Part shown: piece after piece, positions 7,903 through 16,165 of the stretch
Layout: each line of letters opens with the position of its first letter
Position numbering within the stretch: the stretch's first letter is position 1
Assembly: GCF_000169175.1 (NCBI RefSeq)
Contig: NZ_AAWS01000066.1
Location: 1-46,992 of the forward strand
DNA from: Microscilla marina ATCC 23134
GTDB lineage: Bacteria; Bacteroidota; Bacteroidia; Cytophagales; Microscillaceae
Length of the DNA stretch: 46,992 nt
Direction of reading: 5' to 3'
Program-made: the position numbers and the translations under genes
Notes under the pieces: model-generated
What the model saw: the letters and a program-made list of their open reading frames with translations, nothing else
What the model was told of the DNA's origin: nothing
The model's database searches: none

Positions 7903-8056
7903 TTTAAAAACTGTTAAATTGGGTCTTTAGGCATAAAACCGAAACACTTTTAAAAATAAAGTGAGTACGCAATCTTCGTATAAAATACTGGTTTACAGTA
8001 TTTAACAAGTGGGCTATTGTAATATACAACACTTTTTTTTGAGGATACAAAAGAAT

Positions 8057-8257
8057 ATGAAAAAGCAGAAAAAAACAAACCAGGGGCTGCAACATTTTCG
8101 CAAAGTGGCGCTTAGCCCACTTGCCCAAGCCCAACTGCGCGGGGGCTGCGGCTGTGGTCCTAATGATGGAGGGTCAACCCCACCGCCACCACCACCGCCT
8201 GCAGCTATGGCAAGGCAAACAGGGGCAACCACCGTTTTTTGGGCGTGGGGAGGTTAA
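8057..8257 (+). CDS. GG-leader peptide precursor B (putative RiPP)
   Basis: 66 residues. The 30-residue leader is identical to precursor A. The core differs at PNDGGS in place of PDSGGV and has seven prolines instead of six; the MARQTGATTVFWAWGG end is unchanged. Cys31 and Cys33 directly follow the Gly-Gly. It has its own terminator. Near-identity at the DNA level points to recent duplication or ongoing gene conversion. The role is unknown; antimicrobial, signalling or toxin peptides are all possible. Confidence 0.7.
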   Translation: MKKQKKTNQGLQHFRKVALSPLAQAQLRGGCGCGPNDGGSTPPPPPPPAAMARQTGATTVFWAWGG

Positions 8258-8286
8258 GCAAGGGAATTTTTTATAGGTTTAAAGGT

Positions 8287-8310
8287 AGGGGCTTGGTAAG
8301 CCCCTTTTTT
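8287..8310 (+). terminator. Intrinsic terminator of peptide gene B
   Basis: GGGGCTT (8288-8294), loop GGT, AAGCCCC (8298-8304), T6. Same hairpin as copy A with one loop change. Confidence 0.85.
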
Positions 8311-8435
8311 GTTGGTTACTCCCTTATACCTGGCAATAGAGGCAAGTTGGCAACTTGTGATTGCACGAAAGTTGAAAAACTTTCTTCTATTCGGAGGCAT
8401 AAGTTAAAAAAACTTAAGCCAGTGGGGGACTATTG

Positions 8436-9503
8436 TTATTTGGGCTGTAGTATTTTTTCGTCTACCAATGTCTGAAAGGTATCTTCCATAGTAACTTTGA
8501 GCGGAGTAAACTCAATGTCTAGTTCTTCTTTGATTTTTGAGTGATCGGCTGCCCACGCGTGGTTTACATTGTTGCGGATAAACTTACGGGTAAACAATTT
8601 GTTGGTCATAGGTCCCACCAGCATTAACAACCATTTGGGCAGGGCTTTTTTGGGCAAAGGAAACTTTTTGCCGTACTTGGGCAACAAGGTAGTACCCAGC
8701 TCCAGAAAATTGGTATTATGCCCTGAGGTAATATAACGCCCTTTGGCGGTGGGTTTAAACCCTGCATTGTAATGTGCTTCGGCTACATCGCGTACATCTA
8801 CCAAACCAATGCCTATTTTGGGGGCACCCATTTTCATGGTGCCATCTCCCAACTGTCTCAATATATTGAAACTCTCTGAAGTAACACTTTGGGGGTTTAG
8901 TGGAGGCCCTAACACCAACGACGGGTTAATAGTCACGAGGTCCCAGCGTGCCTGGGCTTTGTTAATTTCCCAGGCTTTTTTTTCGGCCAGGGTTTTTGAG
9001 TAAGCATAAGGCTGGTAGTTTAACGACGATGTAGTGTTCCAAACCTCTTCGGTCAATACTCCGCCAGGTGCGTTTTGGCAGTCTATAGCATCGGTATAAA
9101 TGGCAGCACAACTACTGGTAACCACTACCCGTTTGACCGAGGGGGTGTTGTTGGCGGTTTCGAGCACGTTTTGTGTCCCTTTTACCGCCGGGTCAATCAA
9201 GTCTTTTTGTGGGTCGTTTACATCAGTCACAAAAGGCGAGGCAGTATGGTATACCAGCTCACAACCCGCCATTGCTTCGGCGTAGGAGCCTTCCTGCAGC
9301 AAGTCTGACTTAAAGTATTTGATAGAGCCACTCGACTTGGCAGCAAGCTGATTGAGGTGTTGCAGTTTTTCTTGTTTTTGCGGGTTTCTTACTGCAGCGT
9401 GTACCGTGATCCCTTTTTCCAATAGTTTTTTTACCAACCATCCGGCTACATATCCGGTGGCACCAGTTACTAATACAGGTTTTGTTTTATCTATCTGATT
9501 CAT
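8436..9503 (-). CDS. NAD(P)-dependent SDR reductase/epimerase, dihydroflavonol-reductase-like
   Basis: 355 residues, an extended short-chain dehydrogenase. The Rossmann motif TGATGYVAG is at 13-21, SS at 130-131, and the catalytic YxxxK is Tyr166-Lys170 (YAYSK). Substrate-side features (WNTTSSLNYQPYAYSK, NPSLVLGPPL) match the dihydroflavonol-4-reductase/aldehyde-reductase group, which reduces aldehydes or ketones with NADPH. The true substrate cannot be read from sequence. It is cytosolic, with no signal peptide. The AraC-type gene lies upstream on the same strand, 124 bp away, and may control it. Its 3' end abuts repeat copy B. Confidence 0.85.
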   Translation of the reverse strand: MNQIDKTKPVLVTGATGYVAGWLVKKLLEKGITVHAAVRNPQKQEKLQHLNQLAAKSSGSIKYFKSDLLQEGSYAEAMAGCELVYHTASPFVTDVNDPQKDLIDPAVKGTQNVLETANNTPSVKRVVVTSSCAAIYTDAIDCQNAPGGVLTEEVWNTTSSLNYQPYAYSKTLAEKKAWEINKAQARWDLVTINPSLVLGPPLNPQSVTSESFNILRQLGDGTMKMGAPKIGIGLVDVRDVAEAHYNAGFKPTAKGRYITSGHNTNFLELGTTLLPKYGKKFPLPKKALPKWLLMLVGPMTNKLFTRKFIRNNVNHAWAADHSKIKEELDIEFTPLKVTMEDTFQTLVDEKILQPK

Positions 9504-9627
9504 AGTTTTTCAAGGAATGTATCGAAAAATAATTTTTAGGCATAGGCAATAGGCTACAAGTTGACTTGAATACTCAAAGCATCGCCTATTGATGTACTGG
9601 TATTTACAGATTTGTAACGGGGGCTGG

Positions 9628-10536
9628 TTAGCCCACCTCGCGGTATTTTTGGGGAGTAAACCCCGTTTTGTTTTTGAACAAACGACTAAAGTAATGTGGG
9701 TAATTAAACCCCAGCGTGTAGGCAATCTCTGATACCGAGTCTTCGGTACTTAAGAGCAAAGTTTTGGCTTTGTCGACCAAAAAATCGTTGATATGATCTT
9801 TGGCGCTGCGCCCGGTTTCTTTCTTGAGCAAGTCGCTTAGATAAGTAGGCGACAAGTGCACCTTATCGGCAATATAATGAATAGAAGGTGCCCCATATTC
9901 GGGCAGTTGCCCTGTTTTGTAGTAATCTTTCAGGGTGTTTTCTACTTGGCTTACAATGTCTTTATTTTTGGCGGTGCGGGTGTTGAACTGCCGCTCATAA
10001 AACCGCAGGCAATAGTTGAGCAATAACTCTAGGGTAGATACAATGACCCGATGGCTGTGATTATCGATGCGCTCGTTGTACTCTTCTTTTATTTTCTCTA
10101 CGCAGTCGTTCAAGGTTTTCTTTTCTTTGTCCGACAGGTGCAAGGCTTCGTGTACATCGTAAGAGAAAAAAGAGTAATCTTCTATATTTTCACCCAGGGG
10201 AGTGGTACGGATCAGGTCGGGGTGAAAAAACAACATCCAACCCTGTTCTTTGTCAAACTCGGTTTCAGAGGTAACAGCTACTACTTGATGTGGACTTTGA
10301 AAAGCGAGTACTCCCTCCGAAAAATCATAATGATTGCGCCCATACTGTATTCCACAGTCGGCATTTTTGAGCCCAATATAATACAAATTAGGCGACAGCT
10401 TTACATTGAGCAAGTCTTTGTTGATTTTGATCTTTGACACATCAACTACACTAATCAGTGGGTGTTTGGGCTTCTCGAAGCCTGCCATATCGTGTAATTG
10501 ACTAATTGATTGTATTTTGATTATTTCCTGCCCCAT
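9628..10536 (-). CDS. AraC-family transcriptional regulator
   Basis: 302 residues. The N-terminal ~190 residues form a cupin-like sensing domain. The C-terminal ~100 residues are a double helix-turn-helix: first HTH around IHYIADKVHLSPTYLSDLLK, second around VSEIAYTLGFNYPHYFSRLF, then the family signature FKNKTGFTPQKYR. It probably activates the neighbouring reductase gene in response to a small molecule (inference from adjacency). No clear -7 element was found upstream. Confidence 0.88.
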   Translation of the reverse strand: MGQEIIKIQSISQLHDMAGFEKPKHPLISVVDVSKIKINKDLLNVKLSPNLYYIGLKNADCGIQYGRNHYDFSEGVLAFQSPHQVVAVTSETEFDKEQGWMLFFHPDLIRTTPLGENIEDYSFFSYDVHEALHLSDKEKKTLNDCVEKIKEEYNERIDNHSHRVIVSTLELLLNYCLRFYERQFNTRTAKNKDIVSQVENTLKDYYKTGQLPEYGAPSIHYIADKVHLSPTYLSDLLKKETGRSAKDHINDFLVDKAKTLLLSTEDSVSEIAYTLGFNYPHYFSRLFKNKTGFTPQKYREVG

Positions 10537-11048
10537 ATTTCTTTATTTTGATGTTAGAGCTTATTTAAAATTCATTGATTAGGTCTTTTACGTGACTTTT
10601 CTGATTATATATTGTCAAATTTAGCTAAAGCAGAGCTCACCGTAGCAAAGCTACAGGTTCGGTTATCGGCAATAGCGCTGCTATTTAGCTTCGCAGAGCT
10701 TGGCAGAGCATAGCTCTAGCCATCGGTTCTTCAAAATTTGACGCATCTAATCCAAAAATTCATCATAAAATCTCCTGTAAACGAAAATTTAAACAAGCTC
10801 TTACAAATATCTACAAAATATTTATCACCGAATAACACAAATCCCTTAAGCACTAACACTGTTTCCTTAATGAGTGTTTTTTACATTAAAAAAGAGCGCA
10901 AGGTGTTGGATTTGGTCGTGTTTAGCCAAGGCAAGGGCAACAGGTAAACAAAAAGCAAACGATTGTGAGGCAATAAAGGTAGGAGCGTGGTGTAGAACAA
11001 GAAGAAAAAAGGGAGAGTCAGCATTGCCCTAAAAGGAGCATTTATCTG
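10537..11048. other. Intergenic region with dispersed AGCTAAAGCAGAGCT repeat
   Basis: Positions ~10622-10735 hold a long self-complementary repeat (AGCTAAAGCAGAGCT... TTTAGCTTCGCAGAGCT... GCCATCGGTTCTT) of the family also seen near 7608, 22493, 29347, 32478 and 36200. The rest is A+T-rich. A 69-codon plus ORF at 10738-10947 has no recognisable features and is not called. Confidence 0.5.
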
Positions 11049-11654
11049 CTATTGTGTTACTTTGAGGTAGTCTACGGCTATCTTCATATTGTGCGCCAGT
11101 GTAAACCCTATTTTATCACCAAAAAACGGGTAATTATCTGAGACAAAAAGTAGCTCTTGATTGATATAAAATAACATACTATTGCCTGCTTTTTTTATAG
11201 TGAAAGTATTTTCGTTGTTTCCTTGATTGATGTAAACATTGGGAGCCCAGGATTTAATATCTTTGATTTTGCCTGCTTCTACTTTTCTGATGGTATAAAA
11301 GCCCAAACTGGTGACAATGAAAAAATACTTGTTTTCGAGGTCGTTTGCGCCCCAGATAATACCATAACCGTGTTTGTCGAACCCGCCCAAAAAACGAATT
11401 TTGGCTTCGATGCTAAAGTTTTTAGTTTCATCTATCTTGACCGTATTCCACAAAGACCAAGACCCTTTAGTGCGATGATGCGAAAAAAAAAGCTGCCCTT
11501 TTTCTATCTTCCCGGTGGCTTCCTTTTCATCAAACTCATACCAACCGTGCTGATTGTTGTCAAAGTCGTCGAAAAAAGGGGCTTGTTTTAACGAATCTTG
11601 TGCGTATACAACGCTCGTCAATAAACAAACCAGCAGGGTAAAACAATACTTCAT
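11049..11654 (-). CDS. Secreted ConA-like (LamG/DUF1080-type) domain protein
   Basis: 201 residues. Signal peptide 1-18 (ending VVYAQ). The mature part reads as one concanavalin-A-like jelly-roll: FFDDFDNNQHGWYEFDE start, FSIEAKIRFLGGFDKHGYGI middle, and an IAVDYLKVTQ end typical of such sandwiches. These domains bind sugars or act as passive modules; no catalytic acid pair is evident. It follows the outer-membrane barrel gene by 18 bp on the same strand, so the two are almost certainly co-transcribed. Confidence 0.7.
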   Translation of the reverse strand: MKYCFTLLVCLLTSVVYAQDSLKQAPFFDDFDNNQHGWYEFDEKEATGKIEKGQLFFSHHRTKGSWSLWNTVKIDETKNFSIEAKIRFLGGFDKHGYGIIWGANDLENKYFFIVTSLGFYTIRKVEAGKIKDIKSWAPNVYINQGNNENTFTIKKAGNSMLFYINQELLFVSDNYPFFGDKIGFTLAHNMKIAVDYLKVTQ

Positions 11655-11672
11655 GGTAAAAAAAGGGTTGGG

Positions 11673-13121
11673 TTATAAGTCGGCGCTAAAGGTAATATAA
11701 AATCCATGCTCAAGCCCAGAGTTGAGCGCATAATTGCAACGAATGATCATGTTGTAGTAGGTTACAATGTCTACGCCCACTCCTGTGCCATAAATAAAAC
11801 GGTTGGTAAAGCGGTTGTTAATTTCAGTAAAAAACCTATCGGACACATAGCCAGTGTCGAAATAAAAAGTAAAGTACATTGCCAAAGGTAAAGTTCTAAA
11901 CTGAGGAATGGGTATAAAGCCTAGTTCTTTGCGTGTGTTTACAAAACGAAACTTAAGTGTGTTACGGTTCAAAACAAAGTGCTGCCCATCAAGTACGTAA
12001 AACTCATACCCCCTCAGCAGGTTATTGCCATAGCCCAACCCTCTGGATATAGAATAAGGTTGCCGTTGGTGCAATAAATAACGCCCACGCAACAATACAT
12101 CGGCAAAAAAACCACGCCCCAAACGTTTGTATTTGGCCATTGTAAAGGTAGTAGCGAGCATGTCTACATCGTTGAAAAAACCCAGCCCATACTTTTCAAT
12201 AGATCCCCTGTAAATAGAACCATTCAGCGGATAGGCATTGATGTCGGTTTTGTTGTGTTCAAACGTATACTGAAGCTTGAAATACTTTTGGGTGTTTTTG
12301 CCATCTAAAAAATACAATGGGTTAATTTGGGGAATGGTATCGGCAAGCTTAGACTGATGGTACGAAAGGGCTATTGTATGAAAGTCGTAAAACTTGCTAC
12401 GTCTGCGCAACGATACCGCAGACGAAAACTGTTCTTTGAGAATTTTTTCACTTTCCAAAAAGTCCAATTGGTGTCCTTCGGTACGGTAAGGAATAGACTT
12501 GTTTTGGGTATAAGATACTTGAAAACTTAACCCCATTTTTTGCGCCCGGTCTATATAGGGCATTCTGTAGCTCAAGCTGTATTGATTGATAAAACCAGTC
12601 AGGAAAAGTAGTTCTAGTTTTTGGTTGAGTCCAAATACATTGTCTTGAGTAAGCCGAAGGCCATAACGTACCCTGGTGAGGTCGCGGTTGCGTTGATGCC
12701 ACCATTCGTTGAAGTTGCGGTCTACCAGTTCAAACAAAGGAGCAGGAAAAAAATACCATCGTTCTTTGAGTTTAATATGCAAGTCGGCCACATTTCCTTC
12801 TTTGTTTTGTAGACTCAAATCTACAGTAATGAACAGGTTGGTATTAAAAATCTTATTTTTATTGGACAGCAACACCGTGTCGATGCGGTGATTGAGCAAG
12901 CTGTCACCTGGGTGAACATCTAACTCTCTTAATATAATTCTACGTTTGGTTTTCTTGTTTCCGGTAATGGTAATGGTACGAATAATAGTATAAGGTGTAG
13001 CTTTGGTACTATCGCTTGCAGGAGTAACACGACATGACGCAGGGTATGCATGAGGCTGAGGCAGACAGGGGTTGGACAGGAGGCAGAAGTCTAAAATAAA
13101 GCTTAAGAGTGCTAAAAACAT
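11673..13121 (-). CDS. Outer-membrane beta-barrel with POTRA (BamA/TamA-like)
   Basis: 482 residues. An N-terminal hydrophobic segment (1-28) looks like a signal sequence, though the cleavage site is unclear. One POTRA domain lies at ~44-117 (IRTITITGNKKTKRRIILRE, then LDVHPGDSLL). The rest is a 16-strand-type barrel rich in aromatic strand ends, finishing FYITFSADL. With a single POTRA it is shorter than BamA (five) and resembles the surface-antigen proteins common in Bacteroidota. It may translocate or anchor the co-transcribed ConA-like protein (inference). Confidence 0.8.
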   Translation of the reverse strand: MFLALLSFILDFCLLSNPCLPQPHAYPASCRVTPASDSTKATPYTIIRTITITGNKKTKRRIILRELDVHPGDSLLNHRIDTVLLSNKNKIFNTNLFITVDLSLQNKEGNVADLHIKLKERWYFFPAPLFELVDRNFNEWWHQRNRDLTRVRYGLRLTQDNVFGLNQKLELLFLTGFINQYSLSYRMPYIDRAQKMGLSFQVSYTQNKSIPYRTEGHQLDFLESEKILKEQFSSAVSLRRRSKFYDFHTIALSYHQSKLADTIPQINPLYFLDGKNTQKYFKLQYTFEHNKTDINAYPLNGSIYRGSIEKYGLGFFNDVDMLATTFTMAKYKRLGRGFFADVLLRGRYLLHQRQPYSISRGLGYGNNLLRGYEFYVLDGQHFVLNRNTLKFRFVNTRKELGFIPIPQFRTLPLAMYFTFYFDTGYVSDRFFTEINNRFTNRFIYGTGVGVDIVTYYNMIIRCNYALNSGLEHGFYITFSADL

Positions 13122-13147
13122 GGGTAATTTAGATATAAGTAAAACTG

Positions 13148-13180
13148 CAAAAATAACCTAACCACAGATCTTCAGGTCAA
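13148..13180 (-). promoter_or_regulatory. Promoter of barrel/ConA operon
   Basis: On the minus strand, TATTTTTG (13148-13155) matches the -7 consensus. TTG (13178-13180) lies 22 nt upstream as -33. The predicted start of transcription is about 20 nt before the ATG at 13121. Confidence 0.5.
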
Positions 13181-13913
13181 GCCCTACGCAGCTAATCCAC
13201 TGAACTTTGTCTCTGATTGTTGTACTTCTTCAAATATTCAATCCTTAAGAGACTTCTGTAGCCAAGGCTGTGCAAATATTTCTTTCATTGTTTAATCAAA
13301 GATGTGCAAGGCAGAACAAGTGAAAATATTTGGTGATAATCAGTCAGTCAACCCCTATTTATAGGAGCATTTATGGTGTAAATACAAACACTTCAAAAAA
13401 GAATTGAGTAAACAAAATCACTTTCACCCTTTGATTATCAAGCAAGTAAGGTGAGCATTTATTCGAGTCTGCTTCTAACTAATAAATTTATAACCCATTG
13501 AAGATAAGTGTGTTAGTTGCCTATGAACCGAATCTACAGCAGCTTGCTGTGATGAGCTCAACGGAGTTAAACAAGGTTGTACCTAGAACCTTGCACCTAG
13601 TCGCCAGAACCTTGTCGGTGCTGCGAACTATTGATTTTGAGTTCATTATAACTTTTCACACAAACCAGGTTTTCTGTAATATTTTTTAGTCAGAATAGTA
13701 AATTTATGCAAAAAATCAACAAAAAACACAGTATATAGTTTTTCATTCATTGGTATTTTCAAACGGTTGTCAGAAGCTGAATGGCAAAACTGCCTAAAGT
13801 ACTTTTGGGCAGGGTACATATTGAGCTTCTGCTGGTTTAGACACGAAACAGTAAGCCTCACCCTATTTGCCAAGGTATATTTACTTCTACGCACCAACCT
13901 AATATAGTGATAC

Positions 13914-13946
13914 AAAAAAAAGCTGCGTAACAATGAAGTACGCAGC
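13914..13946 (-). terminator. Intrinsic terminator of ppa
   Basis: Reading minus: GCTGCGTA, 9-nt loop, TACGCAGC, then T8. It lies 50 bp past the ppa stop codon. Confidence 0.8.
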
Positions 13947-13996
13947 CTGAAAAGTCGTGTATGTGATACAATTGCCTAGTAATCAGTGTACTAGTA

Positions 13997-14515
13997 CTAG
14001 TGCTTTTGTTTTTTCCACTTGCTCTCTAAATATCTTTGTTGAGCCTCTTTGATTGCCTTAATGGCAGAGGTTTCGTCTTCCCAACCTTCTACCCCTACTT
14101 TTTTCTTTTCTAGGTCTTTGTACACTTGAAAGAAGTGCTCAATTTCAAGCTTCATGTGGGGAGGAATTTCATCCAGGCGTTTGATATGATTCCAAATAGG
14201 ATCACTTATCGGAACACATAATATCTTCTTATCTGGTCCTTTTTCGTCTCTCATGTTAAACACACCTATTGGACGAACTTCGATCAAACATCCAGGAAAG
14301 GTAGGCTCGGTTACCAATACCAACGCATCTAGCGAGTCGCCATCTAGTGCCAATGTTTCAGGAAAAAATCCATAGTCACTAGGATAGTGCATAGCAGAGA
14401 AAAGCATTCGATCATAACGAATCATTTTTTTGTCATAATCATATTCATACTTATTGCGGCTACCTTTGGGAATTTCTACCACTACATCGATAGAAAAATC
14501 TGTTTGTTCTTGCAT
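13997..14515 (-). CDS. ppa: Inorganic pyrophosphatase, family I
   Basis: 172 residues, the usual length of the soluble hexameric family. It hydrolyses PPi to two phosphates with Mg2+, pulling biosynthetic reactions forward in the cytosol. Visible active-site motifs are EIPKGSRNKYE near the start, YPSDYGFFP, and DGDSLDALVL (metal-binding aspartates), followed by DEKGPDKKI. The canonical signature is DGDPLD; here a Ser replaces Pro, which leaves all acidic residues. The gene is monocistronic with its own promoter and terminator. Confidence 0.95.
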   Translation of the reverse strand: MQEQTDFSIDVVVEIPKGSRNKYEYDYDKKMIRYDRMLFSAMHYPSDYGFFPETLALDGDSLDALVLVTEPTFPGCLIEVRPIGVFNMRDEKGPDKKILCVPISDPIWNHIKRLDEIPPHMKLEIEHFFQVYKDLEKKKVGVEGWEDETSAIKAIKEAQQRYLESKWKKQKH

Positions 14516-14546
14516 TATTTTCAGTTTTATCTTTTTCTAATTTCCG

Positions 14547-14580
14547 CAAATCTAGCAAAAAGAAGCATAGCAATTGGCAA
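14547..14580 (-). promoter_or_regulatory. Candidate ppa promoter
   Basis: On minus, TAGATTTG (14547-14554) is a -7 match. TTG at 14578-14580 (23 nt spacer) or 14571-14573 (16 nt) can serve as -33. The predicted leader is ~25 nt. Confidence 0.45.
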
Positions 14581-14827
14581 TGCCTTAGAGAAAAAAAACA
14601 CGCCATTGTCACAGTACAAACTATCATTAAAATATTGCAACTATAGTTTTATAGCAAGTTACTTTTTGTCAAATTGTATTTAATCAATATGGCCAAAACC
14701 CAGACCTTCCTAAGGGACAAAACATTAGGCAAACCACTTAGGTACTCTGCTCATTGCTGTTGCAAGTGTGTTTGGGCGGTGTTGATAATCCACTACTGTG
14801 TTTAACTTAATTATCAGACAAAAAAGA

Positions 14828-14914
14828 AGGGCTGCCTCATCATTCAAACCTTACCAGGTTTTCTTTAAGAAAAAATGGGCTTTAAGGTATTTGAAATTAT
14901 GATGAGACAACCCT
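14828..14914. mobile_element. 87-bp MITE-like inverted-repeat element
   Basis: Ends are AGGGCTGCCTCATCAT (from 14828) and ATGATGAGACAACCCT (to 14914), extended inward by TCAAA/TTTGA and CCTTA/TAAGG. The end sequence GGTTGTCTCATCAT resembles IS termini. It has no coding capacity. It could double as a terminator for the lipocalin gene. Confidence 0.5.
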
Positions 14915-14967
14915 GGTTTTACTCTAAATGTTGATTGTCATATATAGTATAGTGAGGCTACTTACAT

Positions 14968-15840
14968 TTACAAGTTACAGTTTTCCTGGTTGGTCACCTG
15001 AAGCTTGTCAAGGTCAAACTTTTGCTTTTTTAGTTTATTCAAAATATCCTGATAAATGGCTTTTTCTTCATCGGTTTCTAGTGTAGGCTTTCGGCTAAGA
15101 ATAAACAAACTACTTCTGAACGGATTACTTACTACGGCAAATGTGTAAGGTTTGTCTGAGGAAGCTTCGCGTACTTCTAAAATCCAGTACAAGCCAGGAA
15201 CAGGTACCAATGGTTCTTGCAATGTAAGCAATAAACGGGAGTTGGCTCCAGGGTTCATTACAAAGGCGGTTCCTCTTGCCTGCCCCGATCCTTCGGTAGA
15301 GTTACACTGGTTAAATACTTTGACAATTCCTCGAAGGGCACCAGGCGAATAATTGGCAGTAGTACATTCACAGTCGGTGCTGAAGTCTTGCGGAAAACTG
15401 GCGAGTTCATACCATTTTCCTACATAGCGGTCAAGGTCTACAAAATCTGCCGTTTGTACAGGGTTAAAAAGGAAATCAAGAAATTTAGCTTTTGTTCCTT
15501 TGAAGTATTCCACAAACTCTACGCGGTCATCTTGATTTATTTTTTGTAGTTCTTCCGAAGATATATCAGCACTAAATGCCAGTTTACCTTGGTCTGACAA
15601 AACAGTTACTTTGGGTGATTTGGTGGTATAATCTTTTATCACCTCCTGAGCGATTTTTTCGGTGTTTTGCCCGCTTAATCGGCGACTCAATTTGTCTTTC
15701 AGAACAATTACATACCCCTCAATTTTTTCACTTTGATTGGTTGCTGGTGCTGGAAGGTTTTGTTTTTCTTTGGTATTACAAGCCACCATTAGGCTACTAA
15801 GTAATAAAGCCAACAATGCATAGGTGTTTATGATTTTCAT
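14968..15840 (-). CDS. Lipoprotein: I9-like domain fused to a lipocalin
   Basis: 290 residues. A lipoprotein signal ends at Cys21 (LMVAC). Residues ~40-115 resemble a peptidase-inhibitor-I9/propeptide fold (EGYVIVLKDKLSRR, then DRVEFVEYF). Residues ~133-285 are a bacterial lipocalin of the Blc/apolipoprotein-D type, with the hallmark DLDRYVGKWYELASFPQDF and later FAVVSNPFRSSLFILSRKP. Lipocalins bind lipids at the outer membrane. The I9 fusion is unusual, since no subtilase is encoded nearby. Tentative roles are lipid handling with a folding or anti-protease module. Confidence 0.85.
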   Translation of the reverse strand: MKIINTYALLALLLSSLMVACNTKEKQNLPAPATNQSEKIEGYVIVLKDKLSRRLSGQNTEKIAQEVIKDYTTKSPKVTVLSDQGKLAFSADISSEELQKINQDDRVEFVEYFKGTKAKFLDFLFNPVQTADFVDLDRYVGKWYELASFPQDFSTDCECTTANYSPGALRGIVKVFNQCNSTEGSGQARGTAFVMNPGANSRLLLTLQEPLVPVPGLYWILEVREASSDKPYTFAVVSNPFRSSLFILSRKPTLETDEEKAIYQDILNKLKKQKFDLDKLQVTNQENCNL

Positions 15841-16165
15841 AGATTTAAAAATTCTCGTTTTGTGAATTATTATTTTGGTTTACAATCAAACAATCAACGC
15901 TTCAAGAACTTTTACAACCAAGGATTGTTTCTGTGTTAATGGGTAAAATTGGGTAAAAACGAGAAAATAAATGTTTAACAAAATAGTTTTAAAATTTAGT
16001 TATTAAATCTATTAAGCACTTCTTCGATTGAGCGTTACTCTTAATATTAATTACCTTATAATCAGTTGTTTACAATCCTTGCAGAACTATCTTGACAAAA
16101 TAGCGATTGTACAAGTGATGGTCTACTATTCTTTATCGTCGTTACTAATACAACAATATTTTACC
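15841..16165. other. Divergent intergenic region
   Basis: A+T-rich spacer between the lipocalin (minus) and the Rof-like gene (plus). It presumably holds both promoters, but no convincing TAnnTTTG element was found. Confidence 0.35.

Larger units (their letters stand above)
8025..8426 (+). repeat. ~400-bp direct repeat, copy B
   Basis: Second copy of the 7081-7480 unit. It ends 10 bp before the stop codon of the convergent reductase gene. The sequence upstream of 8025 differs from that of copy A and lacks the TATTTTTG element. Confidence 0.95.
13122..13996. other. Long intergenic region, mostly empty
   Basis: Apart from the barrel-operon promoter and the ppa terminator, I see only A+T-rich sequence and a short AGAACCTTG direct repeat (~13580-13615, also related to ~41070). 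ORFs of 63 and 95 codons here look random. Confidence 0.4.

Noticed and set aside
7458-7930. 88- and 111-codon ORFs between the peptide copies
   Set aside because: They run through dispersed repeats and the IR-bounded segment and show no domain; typical repeat read-through.
8014-8232. Minus-strand ORFs across the peptide genes
   Set aside because: Antisense to the peptide genes. The plus reading has the leader, Gly-Gly and terminator; the minus reading has none.
7081-8426. Treating the duplicated unit as a transposon or integron cassette
   Set aside because: No terminal inverted repeats on the 400-bp units, no transposase or integrase, and each unit is a complete gene with terminator; a simple duplication explains it.
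10738-10947. 69-codon plus ORF
   Set aside because: Random-looking composition in an A+T-rich gap, no signal or motif, no promoter.
13646-13933. 95-codon minus ORF upstream of the ppa terminator
   Set aside because: It overlaps the ppa terminator and has no recognisable features.
16028-16165. Longer N-terminus for the Rof-like protein
   Set aside because: The extra 46 codons are hydrophobic and do not belong to the family; the ATG at 16166 gives the normal length.
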